The notes beneath the pieces are model-generated. The model did not search any database. It saw nothing but the letters and a program-made list of their open reading frames with translations, and was not told the DNA's origin. A stretch of DNA of 64,000 nt from Vescimonas fastidiosa. Lineage in GTDB: Bacteria > Bacillota > Clostridia > Oscillospirales > Oscillospiraceae. Location: the NCBI RefSeq assembly GCF_018326305.1, contig NZ_AP023417.1, positions 1-64,000 of the forward strand, written 5' to 3'. A program made the position numbers and the translations under genes. This document shows positions 51,491 to 59,804 of the stretch, piece by piece (the first letter of the stretch is position 1; each line of letters starts with the position of its first letter).

Positions 51491-51799
51491 ATGGACAAGC
51501 GTTTTTACCGATTTTTACAGGCAACCTGCTGTAACTGGCACAACAGCTTCTTCGTTGATTGCCACCGTTGTGACGGATGCTCCGGTTTTCTCCTGTCTGT
51601 AAATCACAATGCCGTGCCGTCAATCATCCCTGTGGCGGTATTCGAGGAACTGTCCGGTGAGACCGTGGATAAATATGATTGCATCGGCATTATGACGCTG
51701 GAGGGATTCCAACGCTTCTACACCAGCTGGCTTGTCTGGAACGTAGAAGACCCGAAACGGTGCAGTTTATCCCAATTGTGGGAGAGCTGCCAACAATGA
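51491..51799 (+). CDS. Small Cys-rich hypothetical ICE protein
   Basis: 102 aa, AGGGAA upstream. The N-terminus has CCNWHNSFFVDCHRCDGC, a Cys/His cluster that might bind a metal. The rest shows no motif. It is followed by the zinc-finger protein at 51824, so both may belong to one unit. Confidence 0.55.
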   Translation: MDKRFYRFLQATCCNWHNSFFVDCHRCDGCSGFLLSVNHNAVPSIIPVAVFEELSGETVDKYDCIGIMTLEGFQRFYTSWLVWNVEDPKRCSLSQLWESCQQ

Positions 51800-51823
51800 A
51801 CGCACACAAGCCGAAAGAAGGAG

Positions 51824-52234
51824 GTGAACATTCTGAAAAGAGTCAATATCCATTGCCCCAACTGCGGAGCTAAGGCTACCTTGCATCCTGCCAGCTTTGT
51901 ATATGGCAACAGTCGTAGTGCAGGAAGCTATCTGTATGTTTGTGATCGCTATCCCGCCTGCAACAGCTATGTGGCTGCCCATCGCACCACACGGCAGCCC
52001 ATGGGCTCTCTGGCTGACGGGGAGCTTCGGCATAAGCGTATCCAGGCACACCGGGCATTTGACCGCCTGTGGCGTTCCGGCTTGATGACCAAGAAAGAGG
52101 CGTATCAATGGATGCAGACAGAGTTCGGTCTGCACGAGGAACAGGCGCATATCGCACAATTCGGCGCGTACATGTGTGATCGGTTGATCTGCGCCTGCGA
52201 GAAGTTTCGTATCCACAGCGCAGAGGCTGCATAG
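51824..52234 (+). CDS. DUF3268-like zinc-finger protein
   Basis: 136 aa. N-terminal zinc ribbon CPNCGAKATL… with YLYVCDRYPACNSYV, then helical (FDRLWRSGLMTKKEAYQWMQ). This matches the DUF3268 'zinc-finger-containing' proteins of mobile elements. The start is uncertain: AAGGAGG abuts GTG 51824, and the better-spaced codons downstream are ATT and CTG (51830, 51833). Confidence 0.7.
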   Translation: MNILKRVNIHCPNCGAKATLHPASFVYGNSRSAGSYLYVCDRYPACNSYVAAHRTTRQPMGSLADGELRHKRIQAHRAFDRLWRSGLMTKKEAYQWMQTEFGLHEEQAHIAQFGAYMCDRLICACEKFRIHSAEAA

Positions 52235-52277
52235 AGAGCACGCCTAAAGCCACAGAGAAAGAGAGGTGAATCTGACG

Positions 52278-52895
52278 ATGAAGAATAAGGATATTGCCCT
52301 TACTGATGCCCAGCGCAGTATGGTAGAGGCGAATATGGACGTGGTACGCTGGGCCATCCGTACCAGCATTCAGGTCAATGAGCAGCGCTATGGTTTCGGC
52401 TATGACGATTTGTTTCAAGAGGGCTGCATTTGGCTTTGCAAGGCCGCAGTGACGTATGACCCGGACGGCGGCGCCAGCTTTTCTACCTATGCTCAGAGGG
52501 TCGTTGAGAACGGTCTGCGTACCTATTGCCGGCTGCAGCACAGCAGGGAGCTGCGCAGCTTTCCTGTATCGGAGATCTTTGACACGGAGGCTGACGGTCA
52601 CCGTGCCATGGCCACCGGCATCTGCAGTCTTCAGGAGCAGTTGGCTGAGGTAGATGCGTTATCGCTTCTGGAAAGCGCGAAGCAGCAATACAACGGTGTC
52701 GCACGGCTGGGTATCGAGGCGATGCAGCTGAAATTTATCGGCCTGAGCAATACGGACATTGCTGCCTATTATGGGATCAAGGCCAACTATTTGGGCGCGG
52801 CCGTACATAGAGCCGCTGAGCGGCTGAGGAACAATGCGGAGTTTTTGAATAGCCTTGAATATGAGCCGATGAAGAAAAGCTCCAAGGCTTCGTGA
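52278..52895 (+). CDS. ICE-encoded sigma-70-family factor
   Basis: 205 aa from ATG 52278 (GAGAGGTG upstream). Region 2 reads GYDDLFQEGCIWLCKAAVTYDPDGGASFSTYAQRVVENGLRTYCR with the typical sigma core-binding form; region 4 is GVARLGIEAMQLKFIGLSNTDIAAYYGIKANYLGAAVHRAAERLR. It is probably a dedicated sigma factor for ICE promoters or for late replication genes. Confidence 0.88.
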   Translation: MKNKDIALTDAQRSMVEANMDVVRWAIRTSIQVNEQRYGFGYDDLFQEGCIWLCKAAVTYDPDGGASFSTYAQRVVENGLRTYCRLQHSRELRSFPVSEIFDTEADGHRAMATGICSLQEQLAEVDALSLLESAKQQYNGVARLGIEAMQLKFIGLSNTDIAAYYGIKANYLGAAVHRAAERLRNNAEFLNSLEYEPMKKSSKAS

Positions 52896-52914
52896 AAAAT
52901 GTGAGGTGAAATTC

Positions 52915-53607
52915 ATGCAGAAATACTATACGGCCGTCGGCCGATTCGAGCGCAAAGGCCGCATGGGCGATATGACCTGCCCTATGGTCATCATCAACAA
53001 CCGGGAATATGCATTGGACATCCAGGAGATGATCCTTTGGGCTGCGCTGAACTGGCAGATCATGGACGCCGGATCCCTTGAGGATGCTTATTCTGCCAAG
53101 CTGAAAGCCAGCGGCATCAGACCCCAGCGCAGTATCTCCGACTGTATGCGCCGACTGATGCAGCGCGGACTGGTGGTGGAGGGCTGCGGCGAAACCGATG
53201 AGGATACACTGTATGCTCTGTTGTCAGGGCTTTACGTGGTGCCAATCTCGGACAGTCTGCTGCTGCGGCTGATCTCGTTTATCAAGCTGACGGTTTTCGG
53301 CCATGTCCCTTTTGCGGTTACCAGGAAGCTGTTTCGCAAGGAGCGGCGCAGCGCAAACGAACGGCGGGTTTATCGTCTGTCCCGTCAGGCACTCTTATCC
53401 ACGGCAGAACTGATCAAGTGTGTGGAGTATGACATCCATACGATCCACTCTGATTCGCAGCTGATGGACGCCCTGTATGCAGACGATACCACCACCAGCG
53501 ACAATATCGCGGATATGGTCAGGCCCTTCGTCTGCTGCCGCCCCGTGCTGCAGGCTGTGGCAAACCTCTATCTGCGCCGTCAGATCATCTTTGAGAGGCT
53601 GTCATGA
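52915..53607 (+). CDS. Hypothetical ICE protein
   Basis: 230 aa from ATG 52915 (GAGGTG upstream). The N-terminal half resembles a winged helix (MILWAALNWQIMDAGSLEDA; SISDCMRRLMQRGLVVEGCG); the C-terminal half is helical and Arg-rich. Overlaps the next gene by 4 nt. The function is unknown; transcription control is possible. Confidence 0.6.
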   Translation: MQKYYTAVGRFERKGRMGDMTCPMVIINNREYALDIQEMILWAALNWQIMDAGSLEDAYSAKLKASGIRPQRSISDCMRRLMQRGLVVEGCGETDEDTLYALLSGLYVVPISDSLLLRLISFIKLTVFGHVPFAVTRKLFRKERRSANERRVYRLSRQALLSTAELIKCVEYDIHTIHSDSQLMDALYADDTTTSDNIADMVRPFVCCRPVLQAVANLYLRRQIIFERLS

Positions 53608-54095
53608 TGGACAAGCTCAGGACAGCACCGCTGCCTCTGAGAAGAAAGCTGCTCCTCACCGCGTTGGCAGGGGCGGCTTTCTTCCTTGTAGGGCTGGCAG
53701 CCATTTTCTTTTCCCTCGATACCGTTACAGCTCTGCTCAGCGGCATCCTCGCCATAGGACTTGCTTTTAAAACGGCAGAACTCTACCGCCTAATTATCAC
53801 CGGGCACTACACGGACATTGATGGCATCTGCATTGCCATCACACAGACGCCGCTCCGCAAGTACCGCAATGTCCGGATCATAGACAGTCAGGAGCGTGAA
53901 AGGACGCTTGTACTGCCTAGGCAGGACAAGATAGAGGTTGGCCGCCGATATCGTTTCTATTTCAAATCCTCTGCACATAAATCTCCTGCACAGGTACAGA
54001 CTGGCAGCAGCTTCATAGACGAATCTCTCCCGACCGATGGCTTTCTTGGGCTTGAGGCGGCGTCGGATTATAGTAATATTGACACGGTGCGTTGA
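53604..54095 (+). CDS. Hypothetical two-helix membrane protein
   Basis: 163 aa. Two membrane helices (LLLTALAGAAFFLVGLAAIF and VTALLSGILAIGLAFKTAEL) precede a soluble beta-rich tail (VRIIDSQERERTLVLPRQDK; YRFYFKSSAHK). No family is recognised. Coupled to the preceding gene (ATGATG start). Confidence 0.6.
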   Translation: MMDKLRTAPLPLRRKLLLTALAGAAFFLVGLAAIFFSLDTVTALLSGILAIGLAFKTAELYRLIITGHYTDIDGICIAITQTPLRKYRNVRIIDSQERERTLVLPRQDKIEVGRRYRFYFKSSAHKSPAQVQTGSSFIDESLPTDGFLGLEAASDYSNIDTVR

Positions 54096-54287
54096 TTATA
54101 GTGTAATTCGAATCAAGGAATCTCCTTCGGCAGATCCTTGACTCCGATGCATATAGGAGTGACTATGAGCAGATTACATCCGCACTCCTTTTTGAAGACG
54201 TGTCATATTCCACCGCAATCACTGCGCTGCAGCACATCATTGATTCGCGTGCGTTTCAATAAATATCTATATATAGAATTACGACTC

Positions 54288-54316
54288 TTGACAATCGCAA
54301 TATATAGTGCTACAAT
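54288..54316 (+). promoter_or_regulatory. Perfect sigma-70 promoter of the SSB operon
   Basis: TTGACA (54288-54293), 17-nt spacer, TACAAT (54311-54316) with an extended TGC. Start expected near 54323, giving a leader of about 170 nt. The 398-bp gap 54096-54493 contains this and the attenuator below. Confidence 0.8.
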
Positions 54317-54402
54317 ACACTTGTAATTGTTCTTTGTGCATCGCCTATTCAGGGTTTCCGAATACCTTTCGGATCGCACACGTTTGTTAAGATTGTAATT
54401 TA

Positions 54403-54455
54403 GTGCCGACATGACAGCTTTGGCTTATTGCTGATGCTGTATGCCGGCACTTTTT
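54403..54455 (+). terminator. Attenuator in the SSB operon leader
   Basis: GTGCCGACATGACAGC (54403-54418) pairs with GCTGTATGCCGGCAC (54436-54450) apart from one mismatch and one bulge, followed by TTTTT. It stands between the promoter and the SSB start, so expression would need readthrough. Confidence 0.75.
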
Positions 54456-54493
54456 ATTATAGATATTTAAGCCGTAAGGCAGAAAGGAGTGTA

Positions 54494-54871
54494 ATGGCAA
54501 ACATATCCGTCGTTGGCCGTATTGTATCGGATGATATTGAACTGAAGATCAGCGCCAATAATCGGCCCTATCTACGGTTCGACCTTGCGGAGCGTACCGG
54601 TAAGGGGGCTTACGCAAGAACGCAGTATTATCAGGTCGTTGCCTTTGGGGCTATTGCCTCACAGTTCGCCAAAAGAGGCTTGTGCCGCGGCGCGCTGATC
54701 AGTGTGGAAGGCACGCTGGAGCTGGAGGACTATCTGAAACGGGATGGTTGGACGCGGGATAAGCGTCTGAAGGTCATCGCGCTGCGATGGCGTTATCTCC
54801 AGCCCTATGACACGAAAGTGCCTGAACAGGTACCGGAGATCGACGGAGAACGAGAACCCTTGCCCGGATAG
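54494..54871 (+). CDS. ssb: Single-stranded DNA-binding protein
   Basis: 125 aa from ATG 54494 (AAAGGAG upstream; the in-frame ATG at 54428 lies in the attenuator hairpin). OB-fold strands are ISVVGRIVSDDIELKI, RPYLRFDLAERTGKGAYART, QYYQVVAFGAIASQFAKRGL and GALISVEGTLELEDYLKRDG. It is shorter than chromosomal SSB and lacks the acidic DDDIPF-type tail that recruits replication partners, as is common in element-borne SSBs. It protects ssDNA during transfer or replication. Confidence 0.88.
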   Translation: MANISVVGRIVSDDIELKISANNRPYLRFDLAERTGKGAYARTQYYQVVAFGAIASQFAKRGLCRGALISVEGTLELEDYLKRDGWTRDKRLKVIALRWRYLQPYDTKVPEQVPEIDGEREPLPG

Positions 54872-54883
54872 GATGCCGGGCAT

Positions 54884-54930
54884 AAGAGGAGCTGTCATGT
54901 ATCAAAAGGATGCGTGGCAGCTCCTCTTTT
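54884..54930 (+). terminator. Terminator after the SSB gene
   Basis: AAGAGGAGCTGTCATG pairs (with G-U) to CGTGGCAGCTCCTCTT, followed by TTTTGTTTT. It lies 12 bp past the stop, before the next gene in the same direction. Confidence 0.75.
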
Positions 54931-54966
54931 TTGTTTTCATCACGAAAAGGAAAGGATGTGCAAAGC

Positions 54967-55773
54967 ATGAATAAGAAGAAGTCCATCTGGTCTGGCGTAT
55001 CTGTCCTTATCGCAGCCGTTCTGGCCATCGTTGCGTTTGTACGCAGCGACACACAGATCTGGCTTCTGACAGCTGCATTTACCATTTGGGCGATTTGGGT
55101 CACGGCCGCATTCGTATTCCCTTATATACAGGAACAGGAAAACGAAAAGCGGCGCGCCGCCCGCAGAGCAGCCTATGACGCACAGCGCCAGAGTCTTCGC
55201 GCACTGTCTGTGGAAGAGGAGGATGGCTTCGGCCCACTGCTGCTCCGCCATGTTAACCACCGGATATCAGCATATTTGAAAGCAGTGTATCCGGATGCCA
55301 CATGGGAGTGGCGCAGCCCAGAGCCGGAGAAACTGATCCTTCACGGCGGTACAGGCCGTATCACCATCTCTGGTATTCCCGACTATGATCAGGCGGAGGT
55401 GACCTTTGACCAAAAGGCCAACTTCTCCTGCTCACTGCTGAAGGTCACACCTGTGGTACAGAGTGCGGCAGAGAACGGCACCTCCGAGAAGCTGCCTGCT
55501 CCGCCCCGTGAGATCGATCCGCAGGTCTGGTTCGAGCAGCAGGGACGCAAGGTTCTGGATGATCTGATCTACGACCTCAACTCCCGTGGCTATAGCAGCC
55601 TTGTCATCAAGGACAACGGTGACATCTGCATCCGTCAGGGTGACGTAGAGAAAGCGCAGACCTCATTCAAAAGCCTGCCGGAGAAGCATTACTGGCCCCG
55701 GCTCCTGAAGGTGTTCGAGCGTGAGGGCATCGCCGCCAGCATGACGGATGATGCCATCGCGCTGAACTGGTAA
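54967..55773 (+). CDS. Membrane-anchored hypothetical ICE protein
   Basis: 268 aa from ATG 54967 (GAAAGGATG upstream). Two N-terminal helices (SIWSGVSVLIAAVLAIVAFV and WLLTAAFTIWAIWVTAAFVF) and a charged cytoplasmic region with repeated EEDGFGPLLLRHVNHR-type stretches. No catalytic motif. The C-terminus (DLIYDLNSRGYSSLVIKDNG) is alpha/beta. Role unknown. Confidence 0.6.
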   Translation: MNKKKSIWSGVSVLIAAVLAIVAFVRSDTQIWLLTAAFTIWAIWVTAAFVFPYIQEQENEKRRAARRAAYDAQRQSLRALSVEEEDGFGPLLLRHVNHRISAYLKAVYPDATWEWRSPEPEKLILHGGTGRITISGIPDYDQAEVTFDQKANFSCSLLKVTPVVQSAAENGTSEKLPAPPREIDPQVWFEQQGRKVLDDLIYDLNSRGYSSLVIKDNGDICIRQGDVEKAQTSFKSLPEKHYWPRLLKVFEREGIAASMTDDAIALNW

Positions 55774-55786
55774 GGAGGGTGCTGCC

Positions 55787-56863
55787 ATGAAAACAGGCTT
55801 AACCCTGGAGCAGCTTGCCGCGGAGATCACCCGGCAGCAGAGTGCCAAAGAGGATTATGTGGTCAATACCGGCAATCTTCGGCTGGAAAGCTATGGACCC
55901 GAGCTGACACTTCGCGTGCTGGACAGTGACGGTGCAGACCGTATCGAACCGCTGGAGATCGGCGATATCGCCCACCGGCAGATTGGTACGCACCTGAGCA
56001 TCCCTGCCAAGTACTATGAGCGAATGCGCAGCGAAGACCCCGGACTACTGGCACACAATGTCAACACATGGCTGGAGCGGACACCTGCCCAACGCATGAT
56101 CCGTGTGCTGGACGGTAAGGCACGCGCCTACCTCAGCAATCGTTATCTGCGTATGGACAACTACAGTATCGCCTCAGCGGTGCTGCCCATCCTGGCGGAG
56201 ATCCCCGATGTGCGCATCGAGAGCTGTCAGATCACCGACTCCCGCATGTATATCAAGGCGGTCAATCCCCGTTTACAGGAGGATGTGACGCCGGGTGACA
56301 CAGTGCAGGCCGGCGTGGTCATCAGCAACAGCGAGGTGGGCTTAGGCTCTGTCAACATCCAGCCTCTGATCTACCGATTGGTATGCAGCAACGGTATGGT
56401 GGTCAACGACGCCGCCACAAAGCGCAACCATATTGGCCGGGCAACGGATGCGGAGGAGAACTTCCAGCTCTATTCCGAAAAGACGCTGGCTGCAGACGAT
56501 CACGCTTTTCTGCTGAAGGTGCAGGACACTGTCCGTGCCGCCGCAGAGGAAGCGCGGTTCGCTCAGGTGGTGGGCATGATGCGGGAGGCTGCGGCCATCC
56601 CCATGAACACCGCAGATGTACCCGGCGTTGTGAAGCTGGCCAGCAGACAGTTCGGCCTTACGGACTCGGAGGGTGAGGGCATCCTGCAACATCTGATCGA
56701 AGGCCATGACCTGAGCCTGTACGGTCTTTCCAATGCGGTAACACGGTACAGTCAAGACGTAAGCAGCTATGACCGCGCCTCGGATCTGGAGATCATCGGC
56801 TACAACATTCTGGCAATGCCCAGAAGTGTGTGGTCGCGGCTGAATCAGGTATCCGCGGCGTAA
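55787..56863 (+). CDS. DUF932 (phage/plasmid-like) protein
   Basis: 358 aa, GGAGGGT upstream. The N-terminal beta segment (DYVVNTGNLRLESYGPELTL), YLSNRYLRMDNYSIASAVLP, and PLIYRLVCSNGMVVNDAATKRNHIGRA all fit the DUF932/TIGR03299 family common on plasmids and ICEs. Members are suspected of RecT-like ssDNA annealing or replication roles, without proof for this family member. Confidence 0.85.
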   Translation: MKTGLTLEQLAAEITRQQSAKEDYVVNTGNLRLESYGPELTLRVLDSDGADRIEPLEIGDIAHRQIGTHLSIPAKYYERMRSEDPGLLAHNVNTWLERTPAQRMIRVLDGKARAYLSNRYLRMDNYSIASAVLPILAEIPDVRIESCQITDSRMYIKAVNPRLQEDVTPGDTVQAGVVISNSEVGLGSVNIQPLIYRLVCSNGMVVNDAATKRNHIGRATDAEENFQLYSEKTLAADDHAFLLKVQDTVRAAAEEARFAQVVGMMREAAAIPMNTADVPGVVKLASRQFGLTDSEGEGILQHLIEGHDLSLYGLSNAVTRYSQDVSSYDRASDLEIIGYNILAMPRSVWSRLNQVSAA

Positions 56864-56901
56864 TGTGAAAAAACAAAAAAGATAAAATGGAGGATCAAAA
56901 A

Positions 56902-57744
56902 ATGAGTTATCCTGAAACTACTACGATGGCAACTGCCAGTGCATTCAACCTTCCCACCATGGCCGGCCTTGATTTCGGCAACGATGATCTTGCCGACGAT
57001 ATGGAGGGCTTGACGCTCTCATTCCCCAAGGTCAAGATCCCGTCCGGCGGCGCACTGCAATTCGAGCTGCCTACCGGCGACCCGGAGAATCCGGAGTATA
57101 CCCGGTTTCTGCAGGGCGTTATCCTGTATCACCATGCCAGTGGCGCGTATTGGCCCGAGGGCTGCGAATACGATGATAACACCGCCCCTCTGTGCTCCAC
57201 CGTGGACGGAAAGCAGGGCTACGGTACACCCGGCGGCGCCTGCGCTGCCTGTGAGCTGAACCGTTATGGGACGGCAACAGACGGAAGGGGGAAGGCCTGC
57301 AAGAATATGCGTATTCTGTATCTTCTGCAGGACGGTGACTATATCCCGCTGCAGCTCTCTCTGCCGCCTACCAGCCTGCGACCGTTCAATGATTTCATGA
57401 ATGCCGCATTTGTGGCCCGGCGCCGTCCGGCATGGAGCAGCGTGGTGCAGATCGGCTTGAAGCGCGTGGACAACGGCAACAACACCTACAGCGTGGCGAC
57501 CTTCCGTAAAGTGGAAGATCTCCAGCCTGAACAGGTGGGCGAGTTCCGCGCCTTTGTAGAGTCGTTCCGCCAGCAGGCGAAGGAGATGCTGAAGAACCGT
57601 GCGGAGCTGTCTGCCGCCCGTGAGGGTGAGGAGGACCAGTATGCCACCGCAAACACCGAGTATGCTGTTGCCGACAGCGGCCAGCATTTCTGCATTTCCG
57701 GTGCGGATGTGATCGATGGCGAGCGTGAGGAGCTTCCCCACTAA
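56902..57744 (+). CDS. Cys-rich hypothetical ICE protein (possible ssDNA-binding)
   Basis: 280 aa. ATG 56902 follows GGAGG by 8 nt; the ATG at 56887 overlaps it. A beta-rich core (LTLSFPKVKIPSGGALQFEL) surrounds a Cys cluster: CEYDDNTAPLCS and GGACAACELNRYG with KACKNMR, a plausible zinc site. Similar phage and ICE proteins are annotated only as hypothetical. Its neighbours SSB and DUF932 suggest DNA replication or recombination. Confidence 0.6.
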   Translation: MSYPETTTMATASAFNLPTMAGLDFGNDDLADDMEGLTLSFPKVKIPSGGALQFELPTGDPENPEYTRFLQGVILYHHASGAYWPEGCEYDDNTAPLCSTVDGKQGYGTPGGACAACELNRYGTATDGRGKACKNMRILYLLQDGDYIPLQLSLPPTSLRPFNDFMNAAFVARRRPAWSSVVQIGLKRVDNGNNTYSVATFRKVEDLQPEQVGEFRAFVESFRQQAKEMLKNRAELSAAREGEEDQYATANTEYAVADSGQHFCISGADVIDGEREELPH

Positions 57745-57784
57745 ATGAACCTATCAGACCTTATAAGGATCTGAAACATGTGAA

Positions 57785-57819
57785 GAGCCGCAGTCTGTGT
57801 AAAACACAGGCTGCGGCTC
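57785..57819 (+). terminator. Hairpin before the second sigma-like gene
   Basis: GAGCCGCAGTCTGTG (57785-57799) pairs with CACAGGCTGCGGCTC (57805-57819) with one mismatch. There is no U-tract. Confidence 0.55.
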
Positions 57820-57841
57820 CCGGCATATAGGAGGAACTGTA

Positions 57842-58354
57842 ATGAATGAAAATACCCCCATGACCCCGGCGCAGCAGTTATTTGCGGAGGAGCATCACAA
57901 TCTGGTCTATGCTTTTCTCAATGAGAAGAAGCTGCCGGAGGATGAGTATTACGATGTGGTGGTCTTTGGCTACTTGCAGGCAGTCATGGACTATACCACG
58001 CAGGGTGAGTCCAGCCGTTTCAGCTTCGCCACCATTGCATGGCGCAAGATGGAGAGCCGCCTGGCAGACCACTTCCGCCATCAGGCATCTACCAAGCGTG
58101 CAGCACCGACGGTCAGCCTCAATGCTGTTATGGACGATGCCGGCCTGTCTCTGTCCGATATGCTCTCCGCAACGGATGAGAGCTTTCTGGAGATGGAGAC
58201 CGGCCTGCTGTTCCACGATCTGGGCCGGCATATGCCCCGCCGTGATATGAACGTACTGCGACTCAAGGCAGATGGCTACGGTACGCGGGAGATCGCACAG
58301 AGGGAGAATACCACCGTGCACATGGTGCGGAGTATTCTCAAGTGTGCCTATTAG
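57842..58354 (+). CDS. Second ICE sigma-70-like factor
   Basis: 170 aa, AGGAGG upstream. Region 2-like segment AEEHHNLVYAFLNEKKLPEDEYYDVVVFGYLQAVMDYTTQGESSRFSFATIAWRKMESRLADHFRHQ and a C-terminal helix-turn-helix (RLKADGYGTREIAQRENTTVHMVRSILKC). It is shorter than typical sigma factors, lacking a region 1, so it may be ECF-like or a transcription regulator. It is the second such gene in the ICE. Confidence 0.75.
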   Translation: MNENTPMTPAQQLFAEEHHNLVYAFLNEKKLPEDEYYDVVVFGYLQAVMDYTTQGESSRFSFATIAWRKMESRLADHFRHQASTKRAAPTVSLNAVMDDAGLSLSDMLSATDESFLEMETGLLFHDLGRHMPRRDMNVLRLKADGYGTREIAQRENTTVHMVRSILKCAY

Positions 58355-58433
58355 ATCATTCGCAAGCTGTTTTTCGATTCGGATAATGATCGCGCTTTTC
58401 ACGACCACACAGGTCGAAGGAAGGAGAAAGAAA

Positions 58434-58661
58434 ATGAATAAGAAGCAGGTCATTCTTACCGGCCGGTTGGCCGCACCGCTCTGCGAGGGCAGCCGTGCAT
58501 GGATACGCCATCATAGCGGTCTGGTCTGCACCTCACGGGTCGTCCGTATCCAATCTCTCACTGACAGAAAGGCCGTTTTTGAGACCATGAACTCCATGTA
58601 TCATGTGTCCTTGGAAACGTACCCTTTTGTGATGGAGCTGCCGGAAGCGATGTGCGCATAG
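58434..58661 (+). CDS. Small hypothetical ICE protein
   Basis: 75 aa from ATG 58434 (AAGGAG upstream). Beta-rich: QVILTGRLAAPLCEGSRAWI; TSRVVRIQSLTDRKAVFETM. Reminiscent of small OB-like proteins but unassigned. A hairpin (TATAGGAGG/CCTCCTATA, 58672-58703) follows. Confidence 0.6.
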   Translation: MNKKQVILTGRLAAPLCEGSRAWIRHHSGLVCTSRVVRIQSLTDRKAVFETMNSMYHVSLETYPFVMELPEAMCA

Positions 58662-58671
58662 TATGACGAAT

Positions 58672-58703
58672 GGTATAGGAGGGCGGCAAACGCCGTCCTC
58701 CTA
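58672..58703. terminator. Hairpin after the 75-aa gene
   Basis: TATAGGAGGGCGGC and GCCGTCCTCCTATA make a long stem around AAAC. The rest of the gap to 58910 has the terminator at 58845 and nothing else. Confidence 0.6.
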
Positions 58704-58844
58704 TATCCCCATCTCCCAGTATAATGGGATCGAAGGAAGCTAACATACCGATTTATGCGACAGTAAAGTCCGGTGCAAATCTATGCATCTTCCCCCGATA
58801 CCAAACGAGTTAATCGAAGCAGCACAATAAGAATAAATGCGGAG

Positions 58845-58890
58845 AAGCACCGCTGAATTGTTTGACGACAGTTCAGCGGTGCTTTTGTTT
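58845..58890 (+). terminator. Intrinsic-type terminator upstream of the DUF4942-like gene
   Basis: AAGCACCGCTGAA (58845-58857) pairs perfectly with TTCAGCGGTGCTT (58872-58884), followed by TTGTTTTTG. The ribosome site of the next gene is only 8 nt further. Confidence 0.75.
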
Positions 58891-58910
58891 TTGTAGGAGG
58901 ACTTTTAATT

Positions 58911-59795
58911 ATGGGATTACTCGATAAATTGGAGCAAGTTGAGATCAAGGCGGATTCTCGCCTGCCGGAGGATGACCTGATGTTCTGCGAAACCCAGCAA
59001 CAGGCGTATGATGAATCCTGCCGTGCGCTCCGTGAAATACGCCAACAGTGGAAAAAAGCGATTCAGGCGCAAAGAGACCTGCTCGGCATTGGGCAGGATG
59101 GGTCGCTGCCCTACTTTGGGAGCAATTACCGGTTCGGGATAACGGATCTGAACCGAGAACTGGAGAAGTTCCACAGTAGGTTCATCTCTGAGCTCACACA
59201 GCATTTCAATGAGAAATATAGCGTAACGATCTCAACGGATGCCATCAAAGAGCATCTGATCCCCGCAGAGCCAGACCCGTATAGGTGCGATATGGATACG
59301 AGCAAGGAGTATCATCGCAATCTGCGGGCTCTTTCGCTGCACTATGAAGATGTGGTTGACCAGATGTTCATACAACTGGATGGACTCAGTTTTGTAGAAC
59401 GCGCTTATCAGGAGCTACGCATTAAATGCTATAAAGCGGCGCATAGCTACAACGACAAGCCCAGCTACGACAGTAAAGGGGATACGCTTCGCTTTGGCGG
59501 ATACTTTTGCACCTGTGATGAAAATTGGGGTCGTGAAGACTGGAGCCTTGCAGACCGCATGAAGGATGTCCTTGCCGGCGTGGCGCACTTTGAAACCAAT
59601 ACCTTTGGGTGCAAGCCTGCGGGATTCTCCGAGCTACTCGGTTATTCCGATGTGTCCACCTCAGTGTTTCAGTTCCCAGACTGCCAGAAGCTCATACAAC
59701 TGCGCATGTTCAAAAATGGGCGCGTGGATCTGAAGTTTAAGACGGCGTCTATTGCAAAGGAGTTTGCCGAAACGTATCTTGACTATTCATGCTGA
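58911..59795 (+). CDS. DUF4942-like protein
   Basis: 294 aa, TAGGAGG upstream. Mostly helical N-terminus (ESCRALREIRQQWKKAIQAQ) and an alpha/beta C-terminus whose end (LRMFKNGRVDLKFKTASIAKEFAETYL) resembles the DUF4942 family, which often accompanies element-borne methyltransferases. Here the methylase-helicase gene follows after 9 nt, so the two are probably partners. Confidence 0.7.
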   Translation: MGLLDKLEQVEIKADSRLPEDDLMFCETQQQAYDESCRALREIRQQWKKAIQAQRDLLGIGQDGSLPYFGSNYRFGITDLNRELEKFHSRFISELTQHFNEKYSVTISTDAIKEHLIPAEPDPYRCDMDTSKEYHRNLRALSLHYEDVVDQMFIQLDGLSFVERAYQELRIKCYKAAHSYNDKPSYDSKGDTLRFGGYFCTCDENWGREDWSLADRMKDVLAGVAHFETNTFGCKPAGFSELLGYSDVSTSVFQFPDCQKLIQLRMFKNGRVDLKFKTASIAKEFAETYLDYSC

Positions 59796-59804
59796 GGTGT
59801 CGTC

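Noticed and set aside
51405..51602. 65-codon plus-strand frame overlapping the 102-aa gene start
   Set aside because: It has no good ribosome site and overlaps in another frame the better supported gene at 51491, whose Cys/His cluster looks real.
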